A DNA stretch of 64,000 nucleotides from Fennellomyces sp. T-0311 (GCA_025266875.1 JALLLT010000011.1:1-64000), one strand, 5' to 3'; shown: positions 21,105 to 33,824, counted from the stretch's first letter. Translations and numbers: made by a program. Notes: generated by a model not told the origin, from the letters alone.

Positions 21105-23765
21105 TCACTGCAACAGGATAAGTGCGTATATATACAAAGGTATCATGATATTATCATTTTGACTAGAGAATGCCTCCAGTAGACCTATTTCGAGCCAGTG
21201 AGTGGCGTTGCGCATGCCTTGCTTCTGACAGCTTACCCGTCATGGATGCAGTAATAAGAAAGGATCCCCATTCACCTCGGCCGGCCGAAGTTACAAAGCG
21301 TGACGCACTGCTGATGCCCAACAGCGCCGATACGTACATGATCAGCAGTGAGCTGGTGTACACAGCAATCACAAATGCCACAGTGCCTTCTACGGTCTTT
21401 TTCGTGCCTGGCCAGCGATACCGGCCCCATTTCTTCCCCACCAACGATGCCTACGCTCCTTTATTTAGTTATGCAGCAAAGAAAAAGCAGAAAAGCAACC
21501 TACCGCCGCATCACCAAATCCAAGAGCAACAATGCCAGACAGCGACGCCAGCAGATTAGATCCGCCGAGCCAAACGGGGCCAGCACAGCCCAATAATAGA
21601 TAAATATGGCTTAAGATGACAGGGCCCAGATCACGACTGTCGATAAATTCGGTCAGAAACATGTGAATGCTTTTGCCATAGGGCCAGACTGCAAAGTAAC
21701 GTAGGTATTCGAGATAAATGAATGCGGACAATGCGACACCAAATGCCAATTGCAGGAATGGAAGCTATTTTTTGGAGTGTTATTTCTGTAGCAATAAAAA
21801 AAGGCACAAATTACCTCGAAAAGCACGCCAGGTGTGAACATGATCACCGCTAGTGCGTGGAACAGCTTCCGTTTCTTGTTCAATGCGCTCGTCAGCACTT
21901 TGGCTTCAACGGGTCCGTCTGATACCCCGAAATCAAGCACCAGCACCCACACAATGACTGTGGCAGCTACCGCGAGTGCCCAGTACACGCAGAGAAAGAG
22001 CCGCTGGGGCGATAAAAATACAAAGGACAACGTCCTGTGCAAAACACAATTAGTTGAAGGGGAACAAAGAAAAAAGCCAGTTTGCCTACCAGACAAAGGG
22101 ATCTTGATGCATGATGGACTTGCATACCGGTGAAATTGCCAAGACGACAATTCCTATGGTGATACCATACGCTGCAAAAGCGATGATGATTCGCTTCCGC
22201 TGGATATCCGACCAAGTCTGCGCCGACGGTGATGAGCGCCAATACGGTTTCTGGGCCAGATGTCTTGACCGTCTCAGGAGAGGATAGGAGATGGCACCAA
22301 TAAACAGCATTCCAAGAATGACAGCATGGAGTAAGACGGATACCGGGTCCACGTCTTGTGCTTTGGTCGGAACAAGGTCCGGGAACAGCTAAGAATTACA
22401 AAATTAGCAAATAGCATGTGTGACCTTTGTATGCATCTCTTACTGCAGCAAAAATGTACTCCAGCGCACCATACACAAGAATGGCCGTTGCTTCCGACAA
22501 GACACACATCTCACCCAACGTGAAACATCGCTTCAATGCAACCGTGCACGTGTAAAGCGCCCATTGGAATGCCGTGACTGGTACGGCAATCATGCTGATG
22601 GGGATTTGGCTCAACACCGGCGTGAGAGGCGAAAGGCGGGTCACACCGTGCGTGAATGCAATCGATACCACCATACTGGATACGAACAGACCGCGTTTGC
22701 GAATAATGCGTCGCATGGGCTGAAGGAATCGATTGGCTAGAACCAGGATCAGAAAGATCAGGGTCATCAGCAGGACAAGTTCAAATTTGACATGCATACG
22801 CGCTACTGTAGATACGTCAGATGATGTTACCATGGTAAAAAAAAAAAAACGATTATCTACTAACCGCTATCCACATCGGACCGAGCCACGTCTGTCATTT
22901 TCGCCATGGCGACCATGGGAAGCAGAAACACTCCACATAGCAACCCATCATCGGCATCGGCTCTGCGCTGATAGTCAGTACTGTAATATATATGTGTATT
23001 TCTCTTGCTCTTTGTTACCTGAAAGAACTTTTGCCGGCGCCAAAGAGGCCGAGGCAATTATTGTAGAATCCTGGCTGGGGCTTGCGCTTCGGTTCGCCTG
23101 TTTTGTAAAGCGGTGAATTAGGTGGAGTCTCAGATTCAAGTGTATCTGACGACGTTGTTGTAGTAAACGGTGATTCGGTCGGTAACTTTGTCGGTTTGGA
23201 GTTTGGTATTTGGACTGATCGGTGCACCAACACGAGACCGACAGCGAAAAGAAGTATCCAGACTTTGGAATAAACACAATAAGAGCCCAATGCTCCCCTT
23301 TTCTTTGTTTTATGTGAAGTTACCTGCTAATACAGTGGGCGACAAAAGCAAATGGCTTCCTCGCCACATTGCCCATGCAAAGGATGTGATCCAAAGGATG
23401 CGTTCTAATGGAGCGGCGGTAACATTGGTAGCCGAGTAATCTTGTTGCAATGTCATGAGTTGTGGTGGTGGTGGAGTGGCATTCCCCAATCGTTTTGAAT
23501 TTCGTTGTGCTCGCTTGCGTCGAATAATCTCGACTGTCAAATCGCCTTCTTCGACGGACGACGATGAAGCGAATCCCTCGTCTTCCTGCTTGACGGACAG
23601 TTTTTGTTGCTTGTTAGAGGCGGTTATGTTGTTGCTTTTCGGTGCTTCAGATAGCAGCACATTCACGAGAGAGAGACAGAGTGCTGCACCTCGAGCTCGC
23701 CTTTTCAAATTAAAAGTAGTGTGATTTTCCTCGAACGGTTGCACAGGTGCCACCTCAGCTAGCAT
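21105..23765 (-). CDS. SEC59: Dolichol kinase (Sec59 type), 745 aa
   Basis: It phosphorylates dolichol with CTP at the ER membrane, supplying dolichyl phosphate for N-glycosylation, O-mannosylation and GPI anchors. Nine exons (23765-23324, 23262-23019, 22980-22865, 22805-22444, 22388-22090, 22034-21815, 21764-21504, 21450-21237, 21184-21105) join in frame. More than ten hydrophobic helices are seen. The catalytic end has RKLFHALAVIMF, then GFGDAAASLVGKKWGRYRW, then PGTKKTVEGTVAF and the final SSQNDNIMIPLY, the characteristic CTP-binding and C-terminal blocks of Sec59/DOLK. The first ~100 residues are low-complexity; Met104 is a possible alternative start. Only 11 bp separate the chosen ATG from the upstream release-factor stop. 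Confidence 0.93.
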
Positions 23766-23776
23766 GACTAAAATAT

Positions 23777-25271
23777 TTATTGTTCAACGTCCAAGAGGCT
23801 CTGCGCAAGGTAGTGTTCTTGCAATGGTTCAATCACCCGCGAAAGCCCGTCACCGGAAAGAATGGGTTCCAGTTCGTACAGGGTCAAGTTGATTCGATGG
23901 TCCGTCACCCGGTTCTTTATTATTTTATAAGCACAGCCATCATATGCACAAACATGATGCAACCACTTACCTGAGGAAAATTGTACGTACGAATCTTCTC
24001 AGATCGATCTCCACTGCCAATTTGTTTGTTGCGCGAGTCCCGCCTGGCTGACGCGGTTTTTTCTCGCTCCATTTCGTAGATTTTGGCTCGCAACACCTTC
24101 AGCGCCTTGGCCTTGTTCTGTGCTTTGTCGTTAGTCTTCTTATTGCTACGTGGCGGTGACAGCCATGACAACAAACCTTATGCTGGGACCGCTCATCTTG
24201 CATCGCAACTACCAAGCCAGTTGGTATGTGCGTAATTCGCACTGCACTGTCGGTTGTATTCACGTGCTGTCCACCTGCGCCAGATGCACGATACACATCA
24301 ATACGCAGATCGGAGTCACGGATTTGTACATCGACCTAACAAAACAGGCCTGTCAGAATGCACTCCCCCGCTTTCCATGACGTTTTGTTACTTCGGTTGG
24401 TTGCGGCAGAATAGCCACGGTGATTGTCGATGTATGGATTCGTCCCTGTGATTCTGTCGCAGGCACACGCTGTACACTGTAATATGCTCTTCTTTAGCTT
24501 TCAACTCCCACCCTGTTATTACTACGAACGTACCGATGCACACCCATTTCATACTTTAATAAACCAAACACATTGCGACCTGCAATATTCACCGTAATAT
24601 CCTGATTGTCATGGTTACACACTTTTATCTCCCAAGCAGCCACTTTACCTTTAATCCTTTGAGACCAGCATCTTCGGATTTGGACAAGACCTCCCACTTC
24701 CAACGTTGCAACTGAGCAAAGCGTTCGTACATGCGAATCATTTCTGCCGAGAATAATGCGGCTTCATCACCACCTGCACCTGCTCGAATTTCCAAAATAG
24801 CACTGGCTTCGTCGGCCGAATCCTTAGGTGCCAACTCGGTCACCAAGTCGCGTTCCACTTGAGCCAGTCTCGCGGTAATATCGTTGTATTCTTCTTTTGC
24901 CATTTCAATCATTTCTTGGTCGTCAGGCTGACTCGCCAGTAGATCGCCCAACTGGACCAGATCTGTTGTTCCCTTCTTCCAATCGTGGAATAATTCATGA
25001 ACGGTCGAGAGACTGGCCAGCTCTTTCGAGGCGTCGGTTAATTCTTTGCCGGACAACGTATTGTCATTCAGGCGAGACAGCAGGGAATCGTGCCGTTTTA
25101 CCAGCTGTGTAAGTCGGTTTTCAAGTGGCTCGGTAATACGTGTGGCAGGGAATAGCGAGGCAACTTTTTTCCAAGCATGCGTGAATAAGTCGAACAGAAC
25201 CAAGAAGACCTCTTTCTTTTACCGCGAGTAGAATACCGTCTGGTCACCACCGAAGCTAGTTTGAAAAGCAT
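23777..25271 (-). CDS. MRF1: Mitochondrial peptide chain release factor 1, 393 aa
   Basis: It recognises UAA/UAG stop codons on mitochondrial ribosomes and triggers peptide release. Exons 25271-25223, 25163-24649, 24601-24534, 24476-24392, 24335-24177, 24138-23971 and 23914-23777 give one frame. Seen in order: a short basic presequence ([16 protein letters not shown]), the class I RF core [13 protein letters not shown], the anticodon-mimic PAT tripeptide in [11 protein letters not shown], the catalytic [16 protein letters not shown] loop with GGQ, and the [17 protein letters not shown] and [13 protein letters not shown] blocks. The length fits mitochondrial RF1. A further in-frame start exists ten codons upstream (25301). 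It is divergent from DCP2 with 133 bp between start codons. Confidence 0.95.
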
Positions 25272-25404
25272 TGTTGAAAGAACACCTTTTGTTGCAGTCA
25301 CAATCTCTTTGGCAGGTTGTTCTCTCTAGAACAGCTCTACTCCGTTTGAAAACGTCGGACGTTGCTTTTCGTTCTACACGCATATAGTTGTATACCAAAA
25401 CGGA

Positions 25405-26905
25405 ATGAACTCCAATATACTAGCCACTGCATCATTTGAAGAAATCTTGGACGATCTCTCAAGGTATGAATCCTCGTTGTGATTCCCACTGCGCTGCATA
25501 AACTAACACAAAGACACAAAGTCGCTTTATCATCAATGTCCCTGAAAACGAGCAGCAATCACCGGAACGCATCTGCTTTCAAGTAGAACAAGCCCATTGG
25601 TTCTATGAAGACTTTGTCCGCCTGTTACAACCCAACCTTCCATCGTTTCAACTCAAAACATTTTCAGAAAGAAATATCCTTTTTTTTATACACTCTAACC
25701 AAAAGCAAAACATGTGTCATGCCTTAACGATGCGCGTCATTCTTTACTTTTCAAGCACTGCCCACTGTTGAAGCAATGGGCCCATCAACACGAAAAGGCA
25801 TACGCAGACTTTATGCAATATCGATTCCGAATTCCGGTCTGTGGTGCGGTCATTTTGAACGAGAATCTCGACAAGTGCGTCCTGGTCAAGGGCTGGAGTT
25901 CCAAATCCGGTTGGAGCTTTCCACGAGGCAAGATCAATCAAGATGAATCATATGATCATTGCGCTATTCGAGAAGTAAGGGTGGTTTGCTCAATTACAGC
26001 AATTTGTTCACTGCCTTGCTTAGGTATACGAGGAGACAGGATTTGATATCGGGCCTCTGTTGACCGACGTGTTTATGGAAGCAACCATCCGTGAACAGTC
26101 GATTCGACTGTATGTTGTATGCGGTGTTCCGGAAGACACGGTGTTTCGTCCGCAGACACGAAAGGAGATCAGTGTATGTTGGTTACTCTACCACTTCTGC
26201 CAATTGAATCTGACGCTCTCTTCTGATGTGTGCAGCAAGTGGAATGGTTCAAACTGGACGACTTGCCTGGCATTAAACCGGGATCGCGACCTGCGAGTCG
26301 ATTCTACATGGTGGTTCCCTTTGTATGGTAAAAAAAAAGAGCTGGAAGAGTAAGACAAAAGGCAAAGATATTGAGTTTGAGTTAGTAAACTCAAATCAGT
26401 GATACCATCGATGCGCAAGGCATACTTCCGGGAGAAGGGCGGTAATAAGAAGAATCAACGACAAAAGCAGTCCAAGAAGAAGGCATCGCCAACGTCAACG
26501 GTACAACCTTTGGCGGAAACCCCTGAACCATCGTCAGTTGCCTTAAAGTCCCTATTAGGCGTAGCCCCCACCGAAGAAGATAAAGCACCCGAGCCATCTG
26601 TGGCCCTAAAATCGTTATTGGGTGTCCAGAATCCAAAGCATCAAACCCCTGAAGCTTCGCGATCGGCAAGTTCCACAAGCACACCTGAACAATCATCGTC
26701 TACGGAAACCACATTGTTGCAATTGCTGCAGCGGGCCACACCGCCACCGCAAGAACCGTCGCAGTCGTTGATCGCGTTGTTGAATGGAAGTAATAAACCC
26801 AAACCGGTGGTCGACGAAAAGCCGCCTGAACACCCACTGATAGCGCTGCTCAAGGCAGGAGGACCCAGCAAGGAGAATGAGACACTTGCGTCAGGTCAAC
26901 CATAA
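25405..26905 (+). CDS. DCP2: mRNA-decapping enzyme subunit 2 (Dcp2), 399 aa
   Basis: A Nudix hydrolase that removes the m7G cap in P-bodies with Dcp1 and Edc proteins. Exons 25405-25463, 25522-25673, 25748-25974, 26024-26173, 26236-26327 and 26386-26905 join in frame. The N-terminal regulatory domain (FEEILDDLSSRFIINVPENE; QAHWFYEDFVRLLQPNLPSF) is followed by FKHCPLLKQW and the Nudix box (SFPRGKINQDE ... REVYEETGFD, with the catalytic glutamates). The C-terminus is disordered and holds five short leucine motifs (ALKSLLG twice, LLQLLQRA, LIALLNG, LIALLKA), like the helical leucine-rich motifs that bind Edc3/Scd6. Intron 2 appears to be a U12-type AT-AC intron. A GT-AG alternative that keeps the frame was not found. 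Confidence 0.95.
25674..25747 (+). other. Putative U12-type AT-AC intron in DCP2
   Basis: This 74-nt intron begins ATATCCTTTT, the minor-spliceosome 5' consensus, contains TGCCTTAAC (one mismatch to the TTCCTTAAC branch-site consensus), and ends in AC. Removing it joins ...GAAAGAA to TTTTCAAGCAC in frame and restores the conserved FKHCPLL block. All other introns modelled here have GT or GC donors and AG acceptors. Confidence 0.8.
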
Positions 26906-27564
26906 GCTAAGGTTTGGGTTTCGTTTGTTTTTACGTTTTCTCTCGCTCTCCTCGAATTAAATTGAGGCTGAAGGTTTGCGTTCTTCCCAAGAGAAACCTA
27001 AAGACAGAAAATAAAAAAAACGAGGCGCTTTTTCTATATATGTCTGGTGCGAGATCTGTACTACGTGCTACCGAGCTGCATGATTATATTTGCAGCGTCC
27101 GTGAGTCCCAGTGTATGTACCACCATCATCCTCCCTCCCCCCTACAGACGCACCACGCTGTCGTACACTTGCCGATCATCGCTCGTTTTGTCGGGTTATC
27201 CGTGATGTTTACGATCATGAATGTCGTTTAAATTAAACTTAACTTTTTACTCATTCGCCAGTTACCTTACCTGCGTCTATCGTTTTGCTTTCAGGAGACC
27301 TGGCTTAGGAATATACAGAGCTTGTTTGTTAATAGAACAACATCTACTGTACGAAGGTTTTTTTTCCATTTCGCATGCCTATGGAGACAATTGAGTGTGA
27401 CACCTCAAACCTGTATAAGTTGTCATGGACATATACTTCTTGCGGTTACACGACGTTACTACCCTGATGCAAGACCTTATTTAGTTCAGATGATAATGCT
27501 GTATATAAATAGGGCTCATATTTTCTGTTCAATTGGAAAACTATCGAACACTTTCATTAACACG
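26906..27564. other. Intergenic between DCP2 and alcohol dehydrogenase
   Basis: No gene is seen. It holds the DCP2 3' flank and the ADH promoter, including a TATA box. Confidence 0.5.
27502..27509 (+). promoter_or_regulatory. TATA box of the alcohol dehydrogenase gene
   Basis: tatataaa lies 56 bp before the ATG, in the expected position for a strong TATA promoter. Confidence 0.5.
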
Positions 27565-28862
27565 ATGGTCTTCTCTCAAGGATACGACATTACCGCTTTT
27601 GCCACAACGTAAGCTTTTTTTTTACGCTTATCACTTACCATGTATAGCAATGATAACTCACGACGCTACGTATCAACTTAGCGAAAAACCCAACAAGTTC
27701 AAACAAGTTCATCATCATGTTGATTCATTGGATGAACATCAAGTCTATATCAAGATCAAGGCATGCGGCGTATGTCATACTGACATGCTATTCGCCGGCG
27801 AACCTGATCGTATTTTGGGTCACGAAGCCGTCGGTGAAGTGGTCGAAATGGGCTCGGGCGTCAAGCATTTGAAACAGGGTGAACTTGTCGGCTTTGCCTA
27901 TATGAAAAAGTCGTGCATGAACTGTCTATTATGCCACTCCGGGGACGACATCATGTGCCGCAAGCGGTCGATGTTTCCCGAAGGTGTCATGAATGGCTAC
28001 GCTGATGGTGCCGTCTGTGATGGTCGCTTCGTCTACAAGATCCCCAAGGGTATCGAAGCCAAGCATGCTGGCCCCTTGATGTGTGCTGGATCGACAGTAT
28101 TTTCTGCTTTGTATGGCGCCAATGTTTCACCTACTGCTCGTGTTGCAATTGTCGGCATCGGCGGTCTGGGTCATCTCGGACTGCAGTTTGCCCGTGCTTG
28201 GGGCTGTCATGTCGTTGCTATCTCGCATACTAGAGTAAGTTTATTTTCTCTTTTTTTTTTCTCTCTTACATGGCCCTAAATTCCTGTTACTACAGGACAA
28301 GGAAGAAGAGTCACTCAAATTTGGTGCCCACGAATTCTGGTGCTCCAAGGATTTTACGCCTGAATTTGTCGAAGAAGCAGAAAAGTTTGACTTGATCTTG
28401 AGCACAGTTAGCGCTGATTTGGATTACGATCTCTATCTTGATCTTTTGAATCCGTAAGTATATATTGATATCAAAAGTATTAATAAGAAAGCTGACATAT
28501 GTTTATGATTAGAAATGGCAATTTCCGTTTGGTTGGCATTCCTCCGGGTGAAATTAAATTTAACAAAATATTGCCCTTCCTTTTGGATCAGAAGAATTTC
28601 ACAGGTGCCATCCTCGGCGGCCGGAAAATCAACACGCTCATGCTCCAATTTGCCGCTCGGCACAATATCCGCGCCCAGATTGAAGAGTTTCCTTTTGTAA
28701 GCTATTCCTTTCTTTCTTTCAGAGCCGTTGTCTAACCCTATATGTTTCTAGAACACACAAGGTATCGAAGACGCCTTTGAGCATCTTCATCACGGTAAAG
28801 CACGATACCGCTGTGTACTTGTTGCGCCCGAGGAAGACAGATACTATCAAGAACAAAGATGA
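27565..28862 (+). CDS. Zinc-dependent alcohol dehydrogenase (cinnamyl-alcohol/Adh-like MDR family), 349 aa
   Basis: An NAD(P)H-linked medium-chain dehydrogenase that interconverts alcohols and aldehydes. Exons 27565-27608, 27682-28234, 28296-28453, 28513-28696 and 28752-28862 join in frame. The catalytic zinc ligands are in KACGVCHTD and ILGHEAVGEV. The structural zinc loop is SCMNCLLCHSGDDIMC, with four cysteines spaced 2-2-7. The Rossmann glycine motif is GIGGLGHLGLQFARAWG. Length and the two zinc sites match the CAD/YADH subfamily. The N-terminal exon is short, and the first splice junction was chosen for frame only. The gene converges on catalase, with 84 bp between stop codons. Substrate is not predictable from sequence. 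Confidence 0.93.
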
Positions 28863-28946
28863 TTCTTAATAGCGCAAATAATAATAAATTTAAGTATATA
28901 CTATTGGTTTTTTTATTAAAAAATATTATACAGAGCAAGGACTCAT

Positions 28947-30849
28947 TTAAGCCTTGGACAAGAGAGAAACAATGGTCTCCTCAATGCGCTGACCGTATTC
29001 GGCATCGGCACGCTTGAAGTGAGCGATCTGGCGTTCACGGATATGCTTCTTGGCATTCTTGAGATGGCCAGCAATGTTGTTCACCAAGTCGGTCTTCTCG
29101 GAAGCGGGCATCAAACGGTACAAGTCACCGGCCTGGACAAAGTCATCATCGGTCAGCTCGTAAGTGTAGCGACCGGTCAAACCAGAGACTTCCTCAGCAG
29201 TGAAGGTGGTAGCAACCAAGTTGTTTTGGTAGGGGCCGCCGAACGAGTTGGGCTCATAGTTGGGAGCAGCGCCGCCGTTGCCGTTGACAGCCATGAGACC
29301 ATCACGCTGGTGGTTAGCAACACGAGACTTGGGCTGATTGATGGGGATCTGAGCATAGTTGGGACCAAGACGATGGCGATGGGTATCAGGATATGAGAAG
29401 AGACGGCCCTGAAGCATACGATCGGGGGAGATGTCAATGCCAGGAACGGTGTGGGAAGGCGAGAAGGCAGCCTGCTCGACCTCGGCGAAGTAGTTCTCAG
29501 GGTTACGGTTCAATGTCAATTGACCCACAGGTTGCAAGGGGTAATCCTAATCATATTTTTTTTGGTGTGAGAATTGCATATTTTACCCATAGGAAAAAAA
29601 AGCAACTTTTACCTTATGCGACCAAATCTTGGTGACATCGAATGGGTTGAAGCGATACTTCTTCGCATCCTCAGGCTCCATAACCTGAACGTAAACGGAC
29701 CACGAAGGATACTCGCCCTTCTCGATGGCATCGAACAAGTCCTTGGTGGCATAGTCAGGGTTGGTGCCGGCAAGCTTACCGGCCTCATCGGCGCTCAGGT
29801 TCTTGATACCTTGGTTGGTCTTGAAATGCCACTTGACATACTTAAAGCTACCCTTGTCATCGACAAGCTTCAAGGTGTGCGAGGAGTAACCGTTCAAGTG
29901 ACGGTAACCATCGGGAGTGCCGCGGTTGGAGAACAAAATGGTAACCTGGTGGATAGACTCAGGGACGAGCGACAAGAAGTCCCAGAAAGCATCTTGGAGC
30001 AGATCGTTAATTTTTTTTCTTGTGTGGGAAAAGCGTTACATCTTGCATAATACATACCAGGGTCGGGGCAGTTGGTTTGGGGATTGCGCTTCTGGGTGTG
30101 GATGAAGTCTATAATAGTCGTTAGTCGGCGCTTGGATTTTATTTTTTGACAAGCCCTTACCAGGGAATTTGCTAGGATCACGGATGAAGAAAACAGGAGT
30201 GTTGTTGCCAACCATATCCCAGTTACCTATATGTTGCTCGCGTGAGAAAAAAACGAGGTAATTACACAAATACACCCCATCCCTCGGCACATACCCTCCT
30301 CTGTGTAGAACTTCAACGCAAAACCGCGGGGGTCTCGGGCAGTGTCGGCACTACCCTTTTCGCCGCCGACAGTGGAGAAGCGGAGGAAAGTGGGCGTCTT
30401 CTTGCCGATATGGCTCAAGAACTTGGCCTTGGTGAGGTGCGAAATGTCGTGGGTGACCTCTGCATATGCATTCGTTAGTGCCCATTCATATCCTTTCTTT
30501 CTCTTGAAACCTACCAAAGACACCGTGAGCACCAGCACCCTTGGCGTGGACAACACGCTCTGGAATACGCTCTCTGTCAAAATGAGCTAAATAACGAAAA
30601 AAAAATCATGTTAGAAAAACAATCTACGCGACGTGCCTGCATCCTCTTTACGTACCGAGCTTGTCAATCAAATGGAAATCTTGAATGAGACTAATGGATT
30701 TGATCAAAAGCGTATTTACATTAATCGATCTGTGGGCTTGGGCAAAACGAGGTCCGAACTTACACTGGGCCCCAAGCGCCAGCGGTTTGGGAGGTTTGGT
30801 TGTTCTCGACAGGGTTGCCGTTGGATGTGGTCAAAATATTCTTGGACAT
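28947..30849 (-). CDS. Catalase (small-subunit, clade 3 type), 484 aa
   Basis: Haem enzyme that splits hydrogen peroxide into water and oxygen, probably peroxisomal or cytosolic. Eight exons (30849-30764, 30690-30656, 30586-30515, 30459-30295, 30226-30161, 30108-30058, 29992-29613, 29546-28947) join in frame. Motifs: active-site [20 protein letters not shown] with the distal His, [19 protein letters not shown], the distal Asn in [12 protein letters not shown], and the proximal haem-ligand block [14 protein letters not shown] (Tyr near 337). The protein lacks the C-terminal flavodoxin-like domain of large catalases. The C-terminus SKA is close to, but not, a canonical PTS1. A TATA box and dense CA/TG repeats lie upstream. 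Confidence 0.96.
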
Positions 30850-31160
30850 TGGTTAGAGTTGGGAGTTGTGATTTATTAGAGAGAGAATATGCACACTAAA
30901 AAAGAAGCACGAAAAAAAAGGCGTTTGGGACCATTTATACCCCATCCCGAAGATCATGCTTGGGGGGAACTACTTCCGCGAATTTTGCAGTATACCACCC
31001 CCCATGTGTTTGTAATAGCCAATAAAATCGTCGGATTCGGCGCTTACCAAGCAGCGGTCCAAGCACAGCTCCCCCACAAAACCACAACACAATGAAGCAG
31101 CGATCATACCCACACACACAGTACACACACACCAAAAACCGTGTGTATATTTTAGGGACA
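30850..31160. promoter_or_regulatory. Catalase promoter region with TATA box and CA/TG-rich tract
   Basis: On the minus strand TATAAATGG (30931-30939) lies about 85 bp upstream of the ATG. Further out, at 31109-31170, a run of CA repeats is followed by TG repeats, able to form an imperfect hairpin. Confidence 0.45.
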
Positions 31161-33824
31161 TGTGTGTGTGGGAACAATAATTTCATTTCCATCGATGCCC
31201 ATCATCATTTTTCTTGACCATAATCTCCATGCTCCTTTATATGCTCTTATGCAATCGCATCCGTCCATTTATAAAGATCGGTCCTGTGCGACGCTGCTTA
31301 CTGATGCAAACCCCGCGTTTGTCATGTCAAATAGTGGGAAAGTGTTTCTCCGACCTCAAAAACGTGAGCGAACACGATGGAAACCCCACTCATAGTTCGG
31401 CTACGGTGCGTGTAAGAATGACACTCGTCAGTGTCTAAAGTTAGTTTATCTTTTTTTGTTGTTATGCGCTCAGATACTTATTTCTCCTTTTTTTTTGGCT
31501 GTTATCTATGTGCGATGAACCATAAAATTGGGATCCTTGATAAGGCATTACAACTTATCTAATCCTAAAAGAACTCCTTCGAACATGACTGTTTAAGTGG
31601 AAATGCCAATGAATGCGCGCCGTATCATACAATACGGTTAGACAACGAAAAGTAGTACAGGAAGCAAAGTAAACTTTTTTTTGTAAAAGGAAAACTCTAT
31701 CCGTTGCAGAAACACCTGCTGATCGATTACTTTGGCGGATAGTGTACTTTTTGCATAAAACATTAATTGGGGTGGACTGACGGATTTGGTCGTTTACGAT
31801 GATAAAAGACAGTTGAAGTATGACCAAATCCCCAAGCATTCTCACACAGGAACCAATTATTTTTGTATTGTGCAAATTTTGCTTGAACATGGCGCTAATT
31901 TTTTTTCACTGTATGCGTCGCACAGGTGCGGGCGTTGCACTTTTTTTTTGCTCTAATGATGGTTCTACCTAATTTAAATGGTTTCTATGGCAGCAGGGGT
32001 GCTGGCAGTTATCGCAGTAGAGAACGATAGATTAAATAGGTCAAACGAAAAATGAATATACTGAGTTAGTTACACAGAGAGCACGTTGAACACATACGGA
32101 GGATCTCTAGCGTCTGCGTGACTTGACGATTAATCTGTTACAAATCTCACCAGTGATTACAGTGTATCACTCGTTTGGACCTGAGAACGAAGCGTCAACA
32201 AAAAGTTTAAGGAAACTTGATCAATGCAAAAATAATGATTTAAGCCATGCTTATATAAAGTTTTGGCTGAAACACAAATGTACGTATTTCTGATAACGAG
32301 CGAATATCGTTATAAAGACTAGCTTCCTATGGTAGATGAATGAGATAATATCTTTCAAAAAAAGTATACTATGGTATGTACCAGTAGCCCATCGTCGGCA
32401 AAAGCGTCCAGATGACTTTACATTTTTATGCAAATGCTTCTCTAAGAGAGCATTCTGTAGCCATTGTAAAATTTTACTATACATAGCATACCCTCCTAAT
32501 ATAGGTTCTTCGATCGATTGGCTTATCTGTAAGAGATAAAATATTAATATGCTACTGGTACATGAATGGGTACATTTTAAAGTCATTAGAAGCATACATA
32601 TGCATTAATGACGTCGTCCAATGTCATCTGTCCAATGAACAATGATGGACAACGCTAGGGAAGTAATGCTATCTGGTTCTGAAACTTGATAGCATAGAAT
32701 AATACTTCCCAATTTTTATAGGCTTCTAGAAGGGCACCGAACGTTTCTGGTGGTATTACGCGAGGCACAAAATTACATACATAGCAGCCGGGGTGTTAAA
32801 AAATCAAACTCGTTTTTTTACCCTTTACTACAATTGCCAAAGATAATAAGCTAAAATATTAAGCGCGGCTATATGTCTCCTACTGAATCTGTAGTTACTA
32901 AAGTACATATTGCCATGGTCATCTTCTTGCTTCAGATTCTTAAAAACTTAAACGCGTTGTCAAATAGTTTATTGCTAGTATCACTTTATCTAAACCTGCA
33001 TCGCTAATATAAAAGAACAACATTGTTACAGACGCCAAAGGTGATTTGTATTGTAATATGAATTGCCTACAACAAAAATGAGTGTACCTTGATCAATTCA
33101 GCGGGCTCGGAAAATTCATTATTGGACATCGCATTGAAACTGTGGGTATATGGAAGTATTCAACAATGGAGGCATCAATGGTGCTGTAGCTGGAATTTAG
33201 TAATCGCAAATTCATCCGTGTCTTCTATAATGGGTCTTTTTGACTCTTCAATTGACTTTTTTCCATTCGCTAATAAGGCTGTTAAATATCGTTAATACAT
33301 ACTTCATATACCAGTCGTTGATACTACTATGTATCGGTTATCATTAATGCACTTGTATCCTTGTAATTATATAAATACGCTTGACACAGGGCGCATATAT
33401 ACGAGTAAGCTTATAGATCCTATCGGTATTGACGACAAGTACGGGACGCATCAGTACTTGTCGATCTTTATCGCTTAATTTTTAAGGGGTTATGACGTAT
33501 GTATGACCATGCCCATTGTCCCAGTACTGTACCTGGGACTGAGCATATGAACCTACATATACTAGTACACGTATCTGCTCACAGACAACAAATTGGCCCC
33601 ACATAATTAGGTCCAAAAAACAGAGATAGCATGAATTGACATAAGAACAGTCAAGGAAGTCAAGGGTTGCAGTTACATGCGTGTGAAAGTTGCTTCCGGA
33701 TTCACTCCATAATAAACGCACTTATACTACTTGGTGAAACCTCGAAAGTTTTTCTTTAAAGAAAAGCGACAGTATATTTTTGGAAAAAATAAATGTATCT
33801 ACACGTAACTTGGCTTTTTTTTTT
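31161..33824. other. Gene-free intergenic region, about 2.7 kb
   Basis: I find no ATG-initiated conserved frame. It is AT-rich, with short homopolymers and one perfect 10-bp-stem hairpin at 33433-33463. Frames of 60-110 codons exist on the minus strand but look random. Confidence 0.5.
33433..33463. repeat. Short inverted repeat (hairpin)
   Basis: cgacaagtac and gtacttgtcg form a perfect 10-bp stem around an 11-nt loop. Function unknown; it may be chance. Confidence 0.4.

Noticed and set aside
31109..31170. CA/TG repeats as a possible regulatory hairpin
   Set aside because: Simple dinucleotide repeats pair by composition. No further evidence of function is seen.
33482..33721. 79-codon minus-strand frame
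   Set aside because: It has a GTG start, no motif, and lies in an otherwise empty AT-rich region.
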